Shown piece after piece: positions 35,961 through 45,757 of a stretch of 64,000 nucleotides of DNA (positions are counted from its first letter, which is position 1; each line of letters begins with the position of its first letter). Under the pieces are notes generated by a model. That model saw only the letters and a program-made list of their open reading frames with translations. It had not been told where the DNA came from and made no database searches. The stretch comes from Amycolatopsis vancoresmycina (lineage in GTDB: Bacteria > Actinomycetota > Actinomycetes > Mycobacteriales > Pseudonocardiaceae). The stretch lies in NCBI RefSeq assembly GCF_000716785.1, contig NZ_JNYY01000016.1:353273-417272 (forward strand), given 5' to 3'. The position numbers and the translations under genes are program-made.

Positions 35961-36610
35961 TCGTGAGGCTCCGAATCTTCGGCAGACTGATCAGTAATCA
36001 AGTTTAGCAAGTGCTCAGCGGCCTCTCGCACGTCGGCGTTGACGAGGCGGTGGTCGAACTCCCCCGCCGCCGCCAGCTCGCGCTCCGCCTCGGCCAGCCG
36101 GGCCTGCACGGCGGCCTCGTTCTCGGTGCCGCGGCCGGTCAGCCTGCCGACCAGTTCGTCCCACGACGGCGGCATCAGCATCACCAGCCGGGCCTCCGGC
36201 ATGGCCGCGCGGACCTGGCGGGCGCCCTGCAGTTCGATCTCCAGGACGGCCGGGCGGCCCTCGGCGAGGGCCTTCTCGACCGGCTCGCGCGGGGTGCCGT
36301 AGCGGTTGCCCGCGAACTCGGCCCACTCCAGCAGCCTGCCGTCGGCGACCATCGCGTCGAACTCCGCGCGGTCGACGAAGTGGTAGTGCGCCCCGTCGAT
36401 CTCACCGGGGCGCGCCTGGCGCGTGGTGACCGAGACGCTGAAGTAGATCTCGGGCTCCAGCTTCCGCAGCTCGCCCACCACGCTCGACTTCCCGACCCCC
36501 GAAGGCCCCGAGACGACGGTGAGCCGGTGCCGGGAGTCGTCCCCCGTCACCGGCTCACTGCCGCGGTCGGCGCCCCGGCTCACCGGGTAGTCCTGACCGG
36601 CGCCGTTCAC
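35957..36610 (-). CDS. gmk: Guanylate kinase
   Basis: 217 residues. P-loop SGPSGVGKSSVV, SVSVTTRQARPGEIDGAHYHF and the GMP-binding EWAEFAGNRYGTPREPV. Phosphorylates GMP to GDP. The first 28 residues are a variable tail; GTG at 36610 overlaps the mihF stop as GTGA, but starts at VSRGADRG or VTGDDSRH are possible. Confidence 0.96.
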   Translation of the reverse strand: MNGAGQDYPVSRGADRGSEPVTGDDSRHRLTVVSGPSGVGKSSVVGELRKLEPEIYFSVSVTTRQARPGEIDGAHYHFVDRAEFDAMVADGRLLEWAEFAGNRYGTPREPVEKALAEGRPAVLEIELQGARQVRAAMPEARLVMLMPPSWDELVGRLTGRGTENEAAVQARLAEAERELAAAGEFDHRLVNADVREAAEHLLNLITDQSAEDSEPHE

Positions 36611-36924
36611 TCGCCGCTGAACTCGGCCAGCAGCGCCTTGCGCTGCCGGTCGCCGAGGCCGCGAAGGCGACGGCTGGGGGCGATCTCCAGTCGTTCCATG
36701 GTCTGCTGCGCGCGGACCTTGCCGACGCCCGGGAGGGCCTCGAGCAGAGCCGAAACCTTCATCTTGCCGAGGACTTCGTTCTCCTCGGCCTGCTTCAGCA
36801 CGTCGACCAGAGTGGTACCGCCCCGCTTCAGCCGCTCCTTCAGCTCAGCACGGATGCGGCGGGCGGCGGCGGCCTTCTCCAGCGCCGCAGCGCGCTGTTC
36901 CTCTGTCAGCTGGGGAAGTGCCAC
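36607..36924 (-). CDS. mihF: Actinobacterial integration host factor
   Basis: 105 residues, the usual size. Helical N-terminus rich in Ala/Lys/Arg, then the S13-like helix-two-turn-helix GVGKVRAQQTMERLEIAPSR that contacts DNA. Nucleoid-associated protein essential in mycobacteria and important for development in streptomycetes. Heads the mihF-gmk-rpoZ operon; about 107 bases separate it from pyrF. Confidence 0.96.
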   Translation of the reverse strand: MALPQLTEEQRAAALEKAAAARRIRAELKERLKRGGTTLVDVLKQAEENEVLGKMKVSALLEALPGVGKVRAQQTMERLEIAPSRRLRGLGDRQRKALLAEFSGE

Positions 36925-37031
36925 GTTTTCCTCCGGTAGTTCTCAAAACTGGGTGGGTGACGCGACGGTACCCACCCGTGAGCACCGGCCACAATGCGGG
37001 GGTGCCTGGTGGGGACCAGTTCCGACCCCTG

Positions 37032-37880
37032 CTATTGGCCGTTTTCCTGCGGGTCGGCCAGCAGTTCGGCGACCCGTTCGACCGCTTGGCGCAAAGCCCG
37101 TTGCTCCGGACCGTGCTTCAGGATGTCCCGGGACGATGCGGGCAGGACGCCGGGGAGGGACGACCCGAAAACCGCTCGCAAATCGGCCACAGTGGCTCCC
37201 TGGGCGCCGAAACCGGGTGCCAGCACCGGACCGTTCAGCCGCGAGAGGTCGAGCTCTCCGGGCGGAACGGTGGCCCCGACGACGACACCCACATCGCCGA
37301 ACGGTTCCGCGCCTGCGTTGAGCGCCGTCGCGGAGTCGACGATCGCCTGCGCGACCGTGCGCCCGTCGGGCAGCTTCGCGTTCTGCACGCCGCCCGCTTC
37401 CGGGTTCGAAGTCCGGGCAAGCACGAAGATGCCGCGGCCCGCCGAGGCGGCCGTCGCGGCGCAGGCGTCCAGCGAGCCGAAGCCGAGGTAGGGCGACACG
37501 GTGATGGCGTCGGCCGCGATCGCCGCGCCGTCGGCGACGTACGCGGCGGTGTAGGCCGCCATCGTGGAGCCGATGTCGCCGCGCTTGACGTCCAGCAGCA
37601 CCAGCGCACCGGCGTCCCGGGCGGTTTCGACGACCCGTTCCAGCACCCGGACACCGGCGGCGCCGAAACTTTCGAAGAACGCCGACTGGGGCTTCACGAT
37701 CGCCGTGTGCGCCGCCAGGACCTCCGTGGCGGACAGCGCGAACCGTTCCAGGCCCGAGACGTCCACCGGGAGCCCCCACGCCTCGATCAGGCCCGGGTGG
37801 GGGTCGATCCCGGCGCACAGCGGGCCGCGGGCCGCGACGGCCTTGGCCAGCCGCGCCCCGAACCGCTCTCCCCCGCTCAC
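37032..37880 (-). CDS. pyrF: Orotidine 5'-phosphate decarboxylase, type 2
   Basis: 282 residues of the longer actinobacterial type: GPLCAGIDPHPGLIEAWGL, catalytic VLLDVKRGDIGSTMAAY, and GPVLAPGFGAQGAT. Produces UMP. GTG at 37880 overlaps the carB stop (GTGA). Last gene of the pyrimidine operon. Confidence 0.96.
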   Translation of the reverse strand: MSGGERFGARLAKAVAARGPLCAGIDPHPGLIEAWGLPVDVSGLERFALSATEVLAAHTAIVKPQSAFFESFGAAGVRVLERVVETARDAGALVLLDVKRGDIGSTMAAYTAAYVADGAAIAADAITVSPYLGFGSLDACAATAASAGRGIFVLARTSNPEAGGVQNAKLPDGRTVAQAIVDSATALNAGAEPFGDVGVVVGATVPPGELDLSRLNGPVLAPGFGAQGATVADLRAVFGSSLPGVLPASSRDILKHGPEQRALRQAVERVAELLADPQENGQ

Positions 37881-40800
37881 GACTTCGCCTTCAGCGCCGC
37901 CTGCAGCTCCTGCAGCGACCGGACGCCGATGTCCCCGCGGATCAGCGCCTCGATGCCGTGCACGGCCGCCGCGGCGCCCTGGACGGTGGTCACGCACGGG
38001 ATGTCACGGGACACCGCCGCGGTGCGGATTTCGTAGCCGTCGACGCGCGGACCGCTGTTCCCGTAGGGGGTGTTGATCACCATGTCGACATCGCCGTCGA
38101 GGATCACGTCCACGATGTTGGGCTCGGCCTCGGTCGAGCCTTCGTAGTGCTTGCGCACCACCGTGCACGGGATCCCGTTGCGCCGCAGCACTTCCGCGGT
38201 GCCGGAGGTGGCGAGGATCTCGAAGCCGAGGTCCGCCAGCCGCTTCACCGGGAACACCAGCGAGCGCTTGTCGCGGTTGGCGACCGAGACGAACACCCGC
38301 CCGGACGTCGGCAGCGAGCCGTACGCGCCGCTCTGCGACTTGGCGAACGCCTTGCCGAAGTCGACGTCGACGCCCATCACCTCGCCGGTGGACTTCATCT
38401 CCGGGCCGAGCAGCGAGTCGACGCCGTGGCCCTCGGGGGTGCGGAAGCGGTGGAAGGGCAGCACGGCCTCCTTCACCGCGACCGGCGAGTCGGCCGGCAG
38501 CTGCCCGCCGTCGCCCTCGGCCGGCAGGACGCCGTTCTCGCGCAGGTCCTTGATCGTCGAGCCGGTCATGACCAGCGCGGCGGCCTTGGCCAGCGGCACC
38601 GCCGTCGCCTTGGACACGAACGGCACCGTGCGCGACGCGCGCGGGTTGGCCTCCAGGACGTACAGGACGTCGTCCTTGAGCGCGTACTGGACGTTCAGGA
38701 GCCCGCGCACGCCCACTCCGCGGGCGATCGCTTCGGTGGAGCGGCGGACGGCCTGCAGGTCGGTGTGGCCGAGCGTGATCGGCGGCAGCGCGCACGAGGA
38801 GTCACCGGAGTGGATGCCGGCCTCCTCTATGTGCTCCATGACACCGCCGAGGTAGAGCTCCTCGCCGTCGAAGAGCGCGTCGACGTCGATTTCGATGGCG
38901 TCGTCGAGGAACCGGTCCACGAGCACCGGGTGCTCCGGGGTGACCTCGGTGGCGCGGCGGATGTAGCCGGCCAGGGTCTCCTCGTCGTAGACGATCTCCA
39001 TGCCGCGGCCGCCGAGCACGTAGGACGGCCGGACGAGCACCGGGTAGCCGATCTCGTCGGCGATCCGCTTGGCGCCCTCGAAGGACGTCGCCGTGCCGTA
39101 GCGCGGCGCGGGCAGGCCGGCGTCGGTGAGGACCTCGCCGAACGCGCCGCGGTCCTCGGCCAGGTGAATGGCCTCCGGCGGCGTCCCGACCACCGGGACA
39201 CCGGCGTCGGCGAGCTTCTTCGCCAGTCCCAGCGGGGTCTGGCCGCCGAGCTGGACGATCACGCCGGCGACCGTGCCGGACGCCTGTTCGGCGTGCACGA
39301 CCTCGAGGACGTCCTCGAAGGACAGTGGCTCGAAGTACAGCCGGTCGGAGGTGTCGTAGTCGGTGGACACGGTTTCCGGGTTGCAGTTGACCATGACGGC
39401 CTCGAAACCCGCCTCCCGCAACGCGATCGCCGCGTGCACGCAGGAGTAGTCGAACTCGATGCCCTGGCCGATCCGGTTCGGGCCGGAGCCGAGGATGAGC
39501 ACCTTCGGCTTGTCCGACTGAACGGCCACTTCGGACTGAGCTTCGGGGTCGGACTCGTAAGCCGAGTAGTGGTAAGGCGTCTTGGCCGCGAACTCGGCCG
39601 CGCAGGTGTCGACGGTCTTGAACACCGGCCGCACGCCGAGGCGGTGGCGCAGCGCGCGGACACCGTCCTCACCGGCCAGTTCCGGCCGCAGGGCGGCGAT
39701 CTGGCGGTCCGACAGGCCGGTGCGCTTGGCGCGGCGCAACAGGTCGCCGTCGAGTACGGGCGCGTCACGGACTTCGGCGCCCACTTCACCGATGAGGGCG
39801 ATCTGGTCGATGAACCACGGGTCGATGCCGCTCGCCTCGTGCACCTGCTCGACGGTGGCGCCGAGCCGCAGGGCGCGCTCCACTTCGTACAGCCGGCCTT
39901 CGTGCGGCGTGCGCAGGTCGTCCAAAGTGGACTCCAGCGTGGCGCCTTCGGGGTCGGGCAACGTCCAGAAACCGGTCGCCTTGGTCTCGATCGAGCGCAT
40001 GACCTTGCCGAGCGCTTCGGGGAAGCTGCGGCCGAAGGACATCGCTTCGCCGACGCTCTTCATCGTCGTGGTCAGCGTCGGGTCCGCGCCCGGGAACTTC
40101 TCGAAGGCGAACCGCGGCATCTTGACGACGACGTAGTCCAAAGTGGGCTCGAAAGCGGCCGGCGTCTCACCGGTGATGTCGTTCTGGATTTCGTCGAGGG
40201 TGTACCCGATGGCGAGCTTCGCGGCGATCTTGGCGATCGGGAAGCCGGTGGCCTTGGACGCCAACGCGGAGCTCCGCGACACGCGCGGGTTCATCTCGAT
40301 GACGACCATCCGGCCGTCGGCCGGGTTGATCGCGAACTGGATGTTGCAGCCACCGGTGTCGACGCCGACCTCGCGCAGCACGGCGATGCCGACGTCCCGC
40401 ATCACCTGGTACTCGCGGTCGGTGAGGGTCATGGTGGGCGCGACGGTGACCGAGTCGCCGGTGTGCACGCCCATCGCGTCGATGTTCTCGATCGAGCAGA
40501 CGACCACGACGTTGTCGTGCTTGTCGCGCATCAGCTCGAGCTCGTACTCCTTCCAGCCGAGCACGCTCTCCTCGATGAGCACCTCGGTGACGGGAGATTC
40601 GGCGAGCCCGGTGGAGGCCAGGCGTTCGAGGTCCTCGGGCGTGTGCGCCATGCCGGACCCGAGCCCGCCCATGGTGAAGGACGGCCGGATGACGACCGGC
40701 AGGCCGAGCTCCTCGACGGTCGCGCGGACCTCGTCCATGTCGTGGCAGACGCGCGAGCGCGGGACCTCGGCACCGATGGTGCGCACGATGTCCTTGAACT

Positions 40801-41191
40801 TCTGCCGGTCCTCACCACGCTGGATGGCGTCGATGTCGGCACCGATCAGCTCGACGCCGTACTTGTCGAGCACACCGCGCTCGTGCAGCGCGACGGCGCA
40901 GTTGAGCGCGGTCTGGCCGCCGAGAGTCGCCAGCAGCGCGTCGGGGCGCTCTTCGGCGATGACCTTCTCGACGAAGTCCGGCGTGACCGGCTCGATGTAG
41001 GTGGCGTCGGCGAACTCGGGGTCGGTCATGATGGTGGCCGGGTTCGAGTTCACCAGGGAGACGCGCAGGCCTTCGCTGCGCAGCACCCGGCAGGCCTGGG
41101 TGCCGGAGTAGTCGAACTCCGCGGCCTGCCCGATCACGATCGGCCCGGAGCCGATCACCAGCACGTGCTGGATGTCCGTCCTCTTCGGCAT
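37877..41191 (-). CDS. carB: Carbamoyl-phosphate synthase large subunit
   Basis: 1104 residues, full length. Two homologous ATP-grasp halves (VLVIGSGPIVIGQAAEFDYS near the N-terminus and VLILGSGPNRIGQGIEFDYS after residue 560) and a C-terminal methylglyoxal-synthase-like allosteric domain with VDMVINTPYG. Makes carbamoyl phosphate for pyrimidines and arginine. ATG shares one base with the carA stop (TGATG). Confidence 0.98.
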   Translation of the reverse strand: MPKRTDIQHVLVIGSGPIVIGQAAEFDYSGTQACRVLRSEGLRVSLVNSNPATIMTDPEFADATYIEPVTPDFVEKVIAEERPDALLATLGGQTALNCAVALHERGVLDKYGVELIGADIDAIQRGEDRQKFKDIVRTIGAEVPRSRVCHDMDEVRATVEELGLPVVIRPSFTMGGLGSGMAHTPEDLERLASTGLAESPVTEVLIEESVLGWKEYELELMRDKHDNVVVVCSIENIDAMGVHTGDSVTVAPTMTLTDREYQVMRDVGIAVLREVGVDTGGCNIQFAINPADGRMVVIEMNPRVSRSSALASKATGFPIAKIAAKLAIGYTLDEIQNDITGETPAAFEPTLDYVVVKMPRFAFEKFPGADPTLTTTMKSVGEAMSFGRSFPEALGKVMRSIETKATGFWTLPDPEGATLESTLDDLRTPHEGRLYEVERALRLGATVEQVHEASGIDPWFIDQIALIGEVGAEVRDAPVLDGDLLRRAKRTGLSDRQIAALRPELAGEDGVRALRHRLGVRPVFKTVDTCAAEFAAKTPYHYSAYESDPEAQSEVAVQSDKPKVLILGSGPNRIGQGIEFDYSCVHAAIALREAGFEAVMVNCNPETVSTDYDTSDRLYFEPLSFEDVLEVVHAEQASGTVAGVIVQLGGQTPLGLAKKLADAGVPVVGTPPEAIHLAEDRGAFGEVLTDAGLPAPRYGTATSFEGAKRIADEIGYPVLVRPSYVLGGRGMEIVYDEETLAGYIRRATEVTPEHPVLVDRFLDDAIEIDVDALFDGEELYLGGVMEHIEEAGIHSGDSSCALPPITLGHTDLQAVRRSTEAIARGVGVRGLLNVQYALKDDVLYVLEANPRASRTVPFVSKATAVPLAKAAALVMTGSTIKDLRENGVLPAEGDGGQLPADSPVAVKEAVLPFHRFRTPEGHGVDSLLGPEMKSTGEVMGVDVDFGKAFAKSQSGAYGSLPTSGRVFVSVANRDKRSLVFPVKRLADLGFEILATSGTAEVLRRNGIPCTVVRKHYEGSTEAEPNIVDVILDGDVDMVINTPYGNSGPRVDGYEIRTAAVSRDIPCVTTVQGAAAAVHGIEALIRGDIGVRSLQELQAALKAKS

Positions 41192-42312
41192 CAGGCCTTC
41201 TTCTCCATGAGCGAAACGAATTCGTCGAACAGGGGGGCCGCGTCGTGCGGGCCGGCCGCGGCTTCGGGGTGGTACTGGACCGAGAACGCCGGGACGTCCA
41301 GCGCCCGCACGCCCTCCACCGTGTCGTCGTTGGGGCAGTAGTGGCTGATCTGCGCCGCCCCGAACGGGGACTCGAAACGCTGCCCGGGCTCGCCTTCCAA
41401 CGCGAACCCGTGGTTCTGGGCCGTGATCGCCACCGACTTCGTCGCCACGTCGATCACCGGGATGTTGATGCCGCGGTGGCCGTAGCGCATCTTGTACGTC
41501 CCCAGGCCGAGCGCGCGGCCGAGGACCTGGTTGCCGAAGCAGATGCCGAACAGCGGGATCTCGCGGCCCAGCACCTGCTTGGTCAGCTCGGTCGCGTGCG
41601 TCGTGGTGGCCGGGTCGCCCGGGCCGTTCGACAGGAACACGCCGTCCGGCTCAAGAGCCAGCAGGTCGTCCAAGGTGGACGTCGAGGGCAGCACGTGCAC
41701 CTCGATGCCGCGCTTGACCATCTGGCGCGGGGTGTTGGACTTGATGCCCAGGTCCAGCGCGGCCACGCGGAAACGCGGCGAGCCGGAAGGCGAGACCACG
41801 TACGGCTGGGGCGTCGACACCTGGCCGGCCAGGTCCGCGCCCTCCATCTTCGGGCTGTCCAGCACCGAAGCGACCATGTCGTCGACCGTGCCCAGCGCGT
41901 CGCCGGAGAACACCCCGGCCCGCATCGCGCCGCGCTCGCGCAGGTAGCGCGTCAGCGAGCGGGTGTCGACCTCGGCGATGCCGACGATCCCCTGGCGCAC
42001 CAGCTCCTCGTCCAGCGAGCGCTTGGAACGCCAGTTGGACGGCGTCCGCGCGGGGTCGCGCACCACGTAACCGTTGACCCAGATCTTCGAGGACTCGTCG
42101 TCCTCGTCGTTCCAGCCGGTGTTGCCGATCTGCGGCGCCGTCTGCACCACGATCTGCCCGTGGTAGGACGGGTCGGTCAGCGTCTCCTGGTAGCCGGTCA
42201 TGCCGGTGCAGAACACCGCTTCGCCGAGGGTTCGCCCCTGCGCGCCGTAGGCAGCGCCGCGGAACACCCGGCCATCTTCGAGTACCAGTGCGGCCTGAGC
42301 GCGCGCGTTCAC
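41191..42312 (-). CDS. carA: Carbamoyl-phosphate synthase small (glutaminase) subunit
   Basis: 373 residues. N-terminal CPSase domain (FCTGMTGYQETLTDPSYHGQ) and class I amidotransferase domain with the nucleophile in FGICFGNQVLG and the catalytic His in YHPEA. Delivers ammonia from glutamine to CarB. GTG at 42312 overlaps the preceding gene as GTGA; the family sequence begins there. Confidence 0.97.
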   Translation of the reverse strand: MNARAQAALVLEDGRVFRGAAYGAQGRTLGEAVFCTGMTGYQETLTDPSYHGQIVVQTAPQIGNTGWNDEDDESSKIWVNGYVVRDPARTPSNWRSKRSLDEELVRQGIVGIAEVDTRSLTRYLRERGAMRAGVFSGDALGTVDDMVASVLDSPKMEGADLAGQVSTPQPYVVSPSGSPRFRVAALDLGIKSNTPRQMVKRGIEVHVLPSTSTLDDLLALEPDGVFLSNGPGDPATTTHATELTKQVLGREIPLFGICFGNQVLGRALGLGTYKMRYGHRGINIPVIDVATKSVAITAQNHGFALEGEPGQRFESPFGAAQISHYCPNDDTVEGVRALDVPAFSVQYHPEAAAGPHDAAPLFDEFVSLMEKKA

Positions 42313-42803
42313 TGGGCACCTCCCTTGATCTTGAGCTGTTCGATCCACTGTGGATAGTCGTCGAGGTCGTCGCCGCGGAAGCCGGTGTCGAGTTCGGCGT
42401 CACCGAGCTTCCAGGTGACGACGAGCAGCGCGTCCGTGCCCATCACCTTCCCGGCGATCTTCGTGTCGCGCCGGACGCCGGTGACGGCGTCCCGCGGGAT
42501 CCAGAAGTCGGGCGCTCCGCCGCGTTCGACCGCGATACCCCCGCCGTGCAGCCGCCAGACCGCGCCGGTGCGCAGGCCCGCGCCGCGGGTGACGATCCGG
42601 TTCTGCCACTCCCCCGCGATCGTCGTGGCGAGGTAGACGCCGGTGGACTCCAGCAGGACGGCACCCGGGTCCGCGGGGATCGCGGGAAACGGCGGCACCT
42701 GGGCGCTCTGCGAGCGGGACTTGCGCCGCCAGCCGACGTACATGCCCCAAAGGCAGAGCAGGAAGAAGGCGACGATCGCCAGTACGAGCCAGAAGCGCTC
42801 CAT
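42309..42803 (-). CDS. Membrane-anchored PH-like protein of the pyr operon
   Basis: 164 residues. One N-terminal transmembrane helix (MERFWLVLAIVAFFLLCLWG) and a soluble beta-rich domain. A similar protein occupies the same place between pyrC and carA in mycobacteria (Rv1382). ATGA overlap with pyrC and GTGA with carA mean it is made together with the pathway enzymes. Function unknown; no transporter-like membrane topology is present despite older names. Confidence 0.85.
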   Translation of the reverse strand: MERFWLVLAIVAFFLLCLWGMYVGWRRKSRSQSAQVPPFPAIPADPGAVLLESTGVYLATTIAGEWQNRIVTRGAGLRTGAVWRLHGGGIAVERGGAPDFWIPRDAVTGVRRDTKIAGKVMGTDALLVVTWKLGDAELDTGFRGDDLDDYPQWIEQLKIKGGAQ

Positions 42804-44089
42804 CAGCCGATCTTCCCGTCCCGCGCGGTGATCCGCCCGCGCAGCAGCGTCGCGGTCACCACGCCGGGCAGCCGCATTCCCTCGTACGGGGTGTTGGCCG
42901 CGATGCTGGCCAGCTCCGCGCCCCGGACGGTCCACTCGGCGTCCGGGTCCACCAGGGTCAGGTTCGCCGGCTCGCCGACCTCGATCGGACGGCCCTGGTC
43001 GGCCAGGTTGCCGATCTCCGCGGGCCGCTCGCTCAGGACGCGGGCGACGCCGCGCCAGTCGAGCAGTCCGGTCCGGACCATGGTTTCGGCCACGATGGAC
43101 AGTGCGGTCTGCAGCCCGAGCATGCCGGGCCGGGCTGCGCTCCACTCGGTGTCCTTGTCCTGGACCGCGTGCGGCGCGTGGTCGGTGGCGACGCAGTCGA
43201 TCGTCCCGTCCGCCAGGGCTGCACGCAGCTTCTCGGCGTCGGATTCCGTGCGCAGCGGCGGGTTCACCTTGTTCACCGGGTCGTAGGTGGCCAGGCGCTC
43301 GTCGGTGAGCAGCAGGTGGTGCGGGGTGACCTCGGCCGACACCTTCGTGCCGCGGTCCTTCGCCCAGCGCAGCACGTCCGCGGTGCCCGAGGTCGAGACG
43401 TGGCAGACGTGCAGCCGCGCGTTCGCGTGCAGGGCGAGCAGGCAGTCGCGGGCCACGATGGACTCTTCCGCCGCCGCGGGCCAGCCGGTGTAGCCGAGCC
43501 GGGCCGCGCGCTCGCCCTCGTGGGCCTGGGCACCGACGGTCAGCCGCGGCTCCTCGGCGTGCTGCGCGATGACGACGTCGAGCGCGGTCGAGTACTCCAG
43601 CGCCCGGCGCATCAGCAGCGGGTCGGCGACGCAGAGGCCGTCGTCGGAGAACACCTTCACCCGGGCCTGGGAGTTCGCCATCGTGCCCAGCTCGGCGAGC
43701 TTCTCGCCCTTGAGGCCGACGGTGACCGCGCCGACCGGGTGGACGTCGACCAGTCCGACCTCCTGCCCGCGCCGCCAGACGTGGTCGACGATCACGGCGT
43801 TGTCGGCGACCGGGTCGGTGTTGGCCATGGCGAACACCGCGGTGTAGCCGCCGAGCGCCGCCGCGGCCGAGCCGGTGTCGATCGTCTCGGTGTCCTCGCG
43901 GCCGGGTTCGCGCAGGTGGGTGTGCAGGTCGACGAAGCCCGGCAGCAGGACCTGGCCGTTCGCCTCGATGACTTCGGCGTCTTCGGGTGCTTGGACGGTG
44001 CCGATCGCGGTGATCACCCCGTCCTCGACCAGGACGTCGACCGGGTCGCCCTCGCCGTACGGGCGGGCCCCCTTGATCACGGTGCTCAC
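42803..44089 (-). CDS. pyrC: Dihydroorotase
   Basis: 428 residues, amidohydrolase class I. Zinc ligands in DLHTHLREPG, then HVCHVST and the catalytic Asp in CVATDHAPH. Cyclises carbamoyl-aspartate. GTG at 44089 overlaps the pyrB stop (GTGA). The open frame extends further upstream but only through pyrB on the wrong frame. Confidence 0.97.
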   Translation of the reverse strand: MSTVIKGARPYGEGDPVDVLVEDGVITAIGTVQAPEDAEVIEANGQVLLPGFVDLHTHLREPGREDTETIDTGSAAAALGGYTAVFAMANTDPVADNAVIVDHVWRRGQEVGLVDVHPVGAVTVGLKGEKLAELGTMANSQARVKVFSDDGLCVADPLLMRRALEYSTALDVVIAQHAEEPRLTVGAQAHEGERAARLGYTGWPAAAEESIVARDCLLALHANARLHVCHVSTSGTADVLRWAKDRGTKVSAEVTPHHLLLTDERLATYDPVNKVNPPLRTESDAEKLRAALADGTIDCVATDHAPHAVQDKDTEWSAARPGMLGLQTALSIVAETMVRTGLLDWRGVARVLSERPAEIGNLADQGRPIEVGEPANLTLVDPDAEWTVRGAELASIAANTPYEGMRLPGVVTATLLRGRITARDGKIG

Positions 44090-45018
44090 GCGGCGGCTCC
44101 TTCGCTGGCCAGGAGGTGGTAGAGGACCGCCATGCGCACGTGGACGCCGTTGCGGACCTGTTCGGTGATGGCCGAGGCCGGGGAGTCGGCGACCGCGCTC
44201 GCGATCTCCATCCCGCGCAGCATCGGGCCGGGGTGCAGCACGACCGCGTGGTCCGGCAGCAGCTTCTGCCGCCGTTCCGAGAGGCCGTAAGCGATCGAGT
44301 ACTCGCGAGCGCTCGGGAAGAACCCGCCGTGCATGCGTTCGGCCTGCACGCGCAGCATCATCACCGCGTCGACCGCGGGCAGCTCGGCGTCCAGGTCGTG
44401 CGAAACGGTCACCGGAAGGCTCTCGACGCCGTAGGGCAGCAGCGTCGGCGGCGCGACCAGCACCACCTCCGCGCCGAGGCCCGAGAGCAGGTGGATGTTC
44501 GAGCGGGCGACCCGGCTGTGCAGGACGTCCCCGACGATGGCGATCCGGCGGTCCTTCAGCGACCCGAGGCGCTCCCGCAGCGTGGCCGCGTCGAGCAGGG
44601 CCTGCGTCGGGTGCTCGTGGGTGCCGTCGCCGGCGTTGACCACCGACGTGCCGGGCTCGGCCAGCCACTCCGAGAGCCGCTGGGCGGCGCCGCTGGCGGG
44701 GTGCCGGACGATCACGCAGTCGGCGCCCGCGGCGGCCAGCGTCAACGCGGTATCACGCAGGGATTCGCCCTTGTTGACCGAGGAGCTGGAGGCGGAGACG
44801 TTGATCACGTCCGCGCTCATCCACTTCCCGGCGATCTCGAACGACACCCGGGTGCGGGTCGAGTTTTCGTAGAACAGGGTGATCACCGTGCGGCCGCGCA
44901 GCGTCGGCAGCTTCTTGACCTCGCGGCCGAGCAGCGTGTGCTTGAGCTCGTCGGCGGTGTCGAGCACGGCCGTGGCCAGCGCCGGGTCCAGGCCGTCGGT
45001 GGCGAGCAGGTGCTTCAC
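44086..45018 (-). CDS. pyrB: Aspartate carbamoyltransferase catalytic subunit
   Basis: 310 residues. Carbamoyl-phosphate site FYENSTRTRVSFEIAG, ADCVIVRHPASGAAQRL, and VLHPGPMLRG near the end. No pyrI regulatory chain gene is present, so control probably rests with PyrR. Overlaps pyrR by 4 bases. Confidence 0.97.
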   Translation of the reverse strand: MKHLLATDGLDPALATAVLDTADELKHTLLGREVKKLPTLRGRTVITLFYENSTRTRVSFEIAGKWMSADVINVSASSSSVNKGESLRDTALTLAAAGADCVIVRHPASGAAQRLSEWLAEPGTSVVNAGDGTHEHPTQALLDAATLRERLGSLKDRRIAIVGDVLHSRVARSNIHLLSGLGAEVVLVAPPTLLPYGVESLPVTVSHDLDAELPAVDAVMMLRVQAERMHGGFFPSAREYSIAYGLSERRQKLLPDHAVVLHPGPMLRGMEIASAVADSPASAITEQVRNGVHVRMAVLYHLLASEGAAA

Positions 45019-45617
45019 GAGTCCTCTCCAGCAGCAGTGTCGGCCGAACGCAGCAGGACGGCGTCGCGGCCGTCGATTTCGGCCAGCAGGACCGACACGC
45101 CCTCGGAGCGGGCGGTCGGCACGTTCTTGCCCACGTAGTCGGCGCGGATCGGCAGCTCCCGGTGACCGCGGTCGACCAGGACGGCCAGCTGCACCGCGCG
45201 CGGGCGGCCGTGATCACGCAGGGCATCGAGCGCGGCCCGGATGGTCCGGCCGGAGAAGAGGACGTCGTCGACCAGGATCACGACGCGGTCGTCGATGCCG
45301 TCGGTGGGCAGCTGCGTCTGTTCGAGCGCGCGCGGCGGGCGGCGGCGGAGGTCGTCCCGGTAGAGGGTGACGTCGAGGGCGCCGGTGGGCGGGCGGACCC
45401 CGGAGAACTCGCCGATCTTGTCGGCGAGGCGGACGGCGAGCGGCGTGCCCCGGGACGGGATGCCGAGCAACACGGGCGGGGTAGTGCTCTCCGCACCGTT
45501 CGCGGTCTTTTCGATGACCTGATGGGCCATTCGGGCGATCGTGCGCGCGACATCGCCGGCCGTCAGGAGCTCGCGCTCCCCGGCCGAACCAGCCGCGTCA
45601 CGCGGGCGTGACGACAA
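45015..45617 (-). CDS. pyrR: Pyrimidine operon regulator / uracil phosphoribosyltransferase PyrR
   Basis: 200 residues. PRPP loop VVILVDDVLFSGRTIRAALD, LLGIPSRGTPLAVRLA and TLYRDDL. PyrR binds pyr mRNA when UMP is abundant. I chose TTG at 45617 because AGGAG lies 6 bases upstream; the longer frame (to 45692) would translate through the regulatory hairpin. First gene of the pyr operon. Confidence 0.95.
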   Translation of the reverse strand: MSSRPRDAAGSAGERELLTAGDVARTIARMAHQVIEKTANGAESTTPPVLLGIPSRGTPLAVRLADKIGEFSGVRPPTGALDVTLYRDDLRRRPPRALEQTQLPTDGIDDRVVILVDDVLFSGRTIRAALDALRDHGRPRAVQLAVLVDRGHRELPIRADYVGKNVPTARSEGVSVLLAEIDGRDAVLLRSADTAAGEDS

Positions 45618-45630
45618 ACCGGACTCCTTC

Positions 45631-45660
45631 CCCGCCTCACCGGACGGGTCCTTAAAGGAC
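45631..45660 (-). promoter_or_regulatory. PyrR-binding RNA hairpin in the pyr leader
   Basis: Read on the minus strand the leader contains GTCCGGTGAGGC (complement of 45634-45645), an exact fit to the PyrR loop consensus RUCCNGNGAGGY, closed by a CCCG/CGGG stem. A second small hairpin GTCCTTTAAGGAC precedes it. The hairpin ends right at the Shine-Dalgarno AGGAG, so PyrR binding could block translation of pyrR, as proposed in mycobacteria. Consensus from memory. Confidence 0.75.
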
Positions 45661-45757
45661 GTCTGTTCCCCTGCTGGTCGGGGCTTTCCCACCGACAGTA
45701 GCAGGCACTTTGCTCAGTCTTCCGGGTGGTGTGAGGTGATTCGCGACAAGCTCGCGC

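Noticed and set aside
37958..41341. 1127-codon plus-strand open frame
   Set aside because: Exact antisense of carB; the composition reflects GC-rich codons of carB and has no domain.
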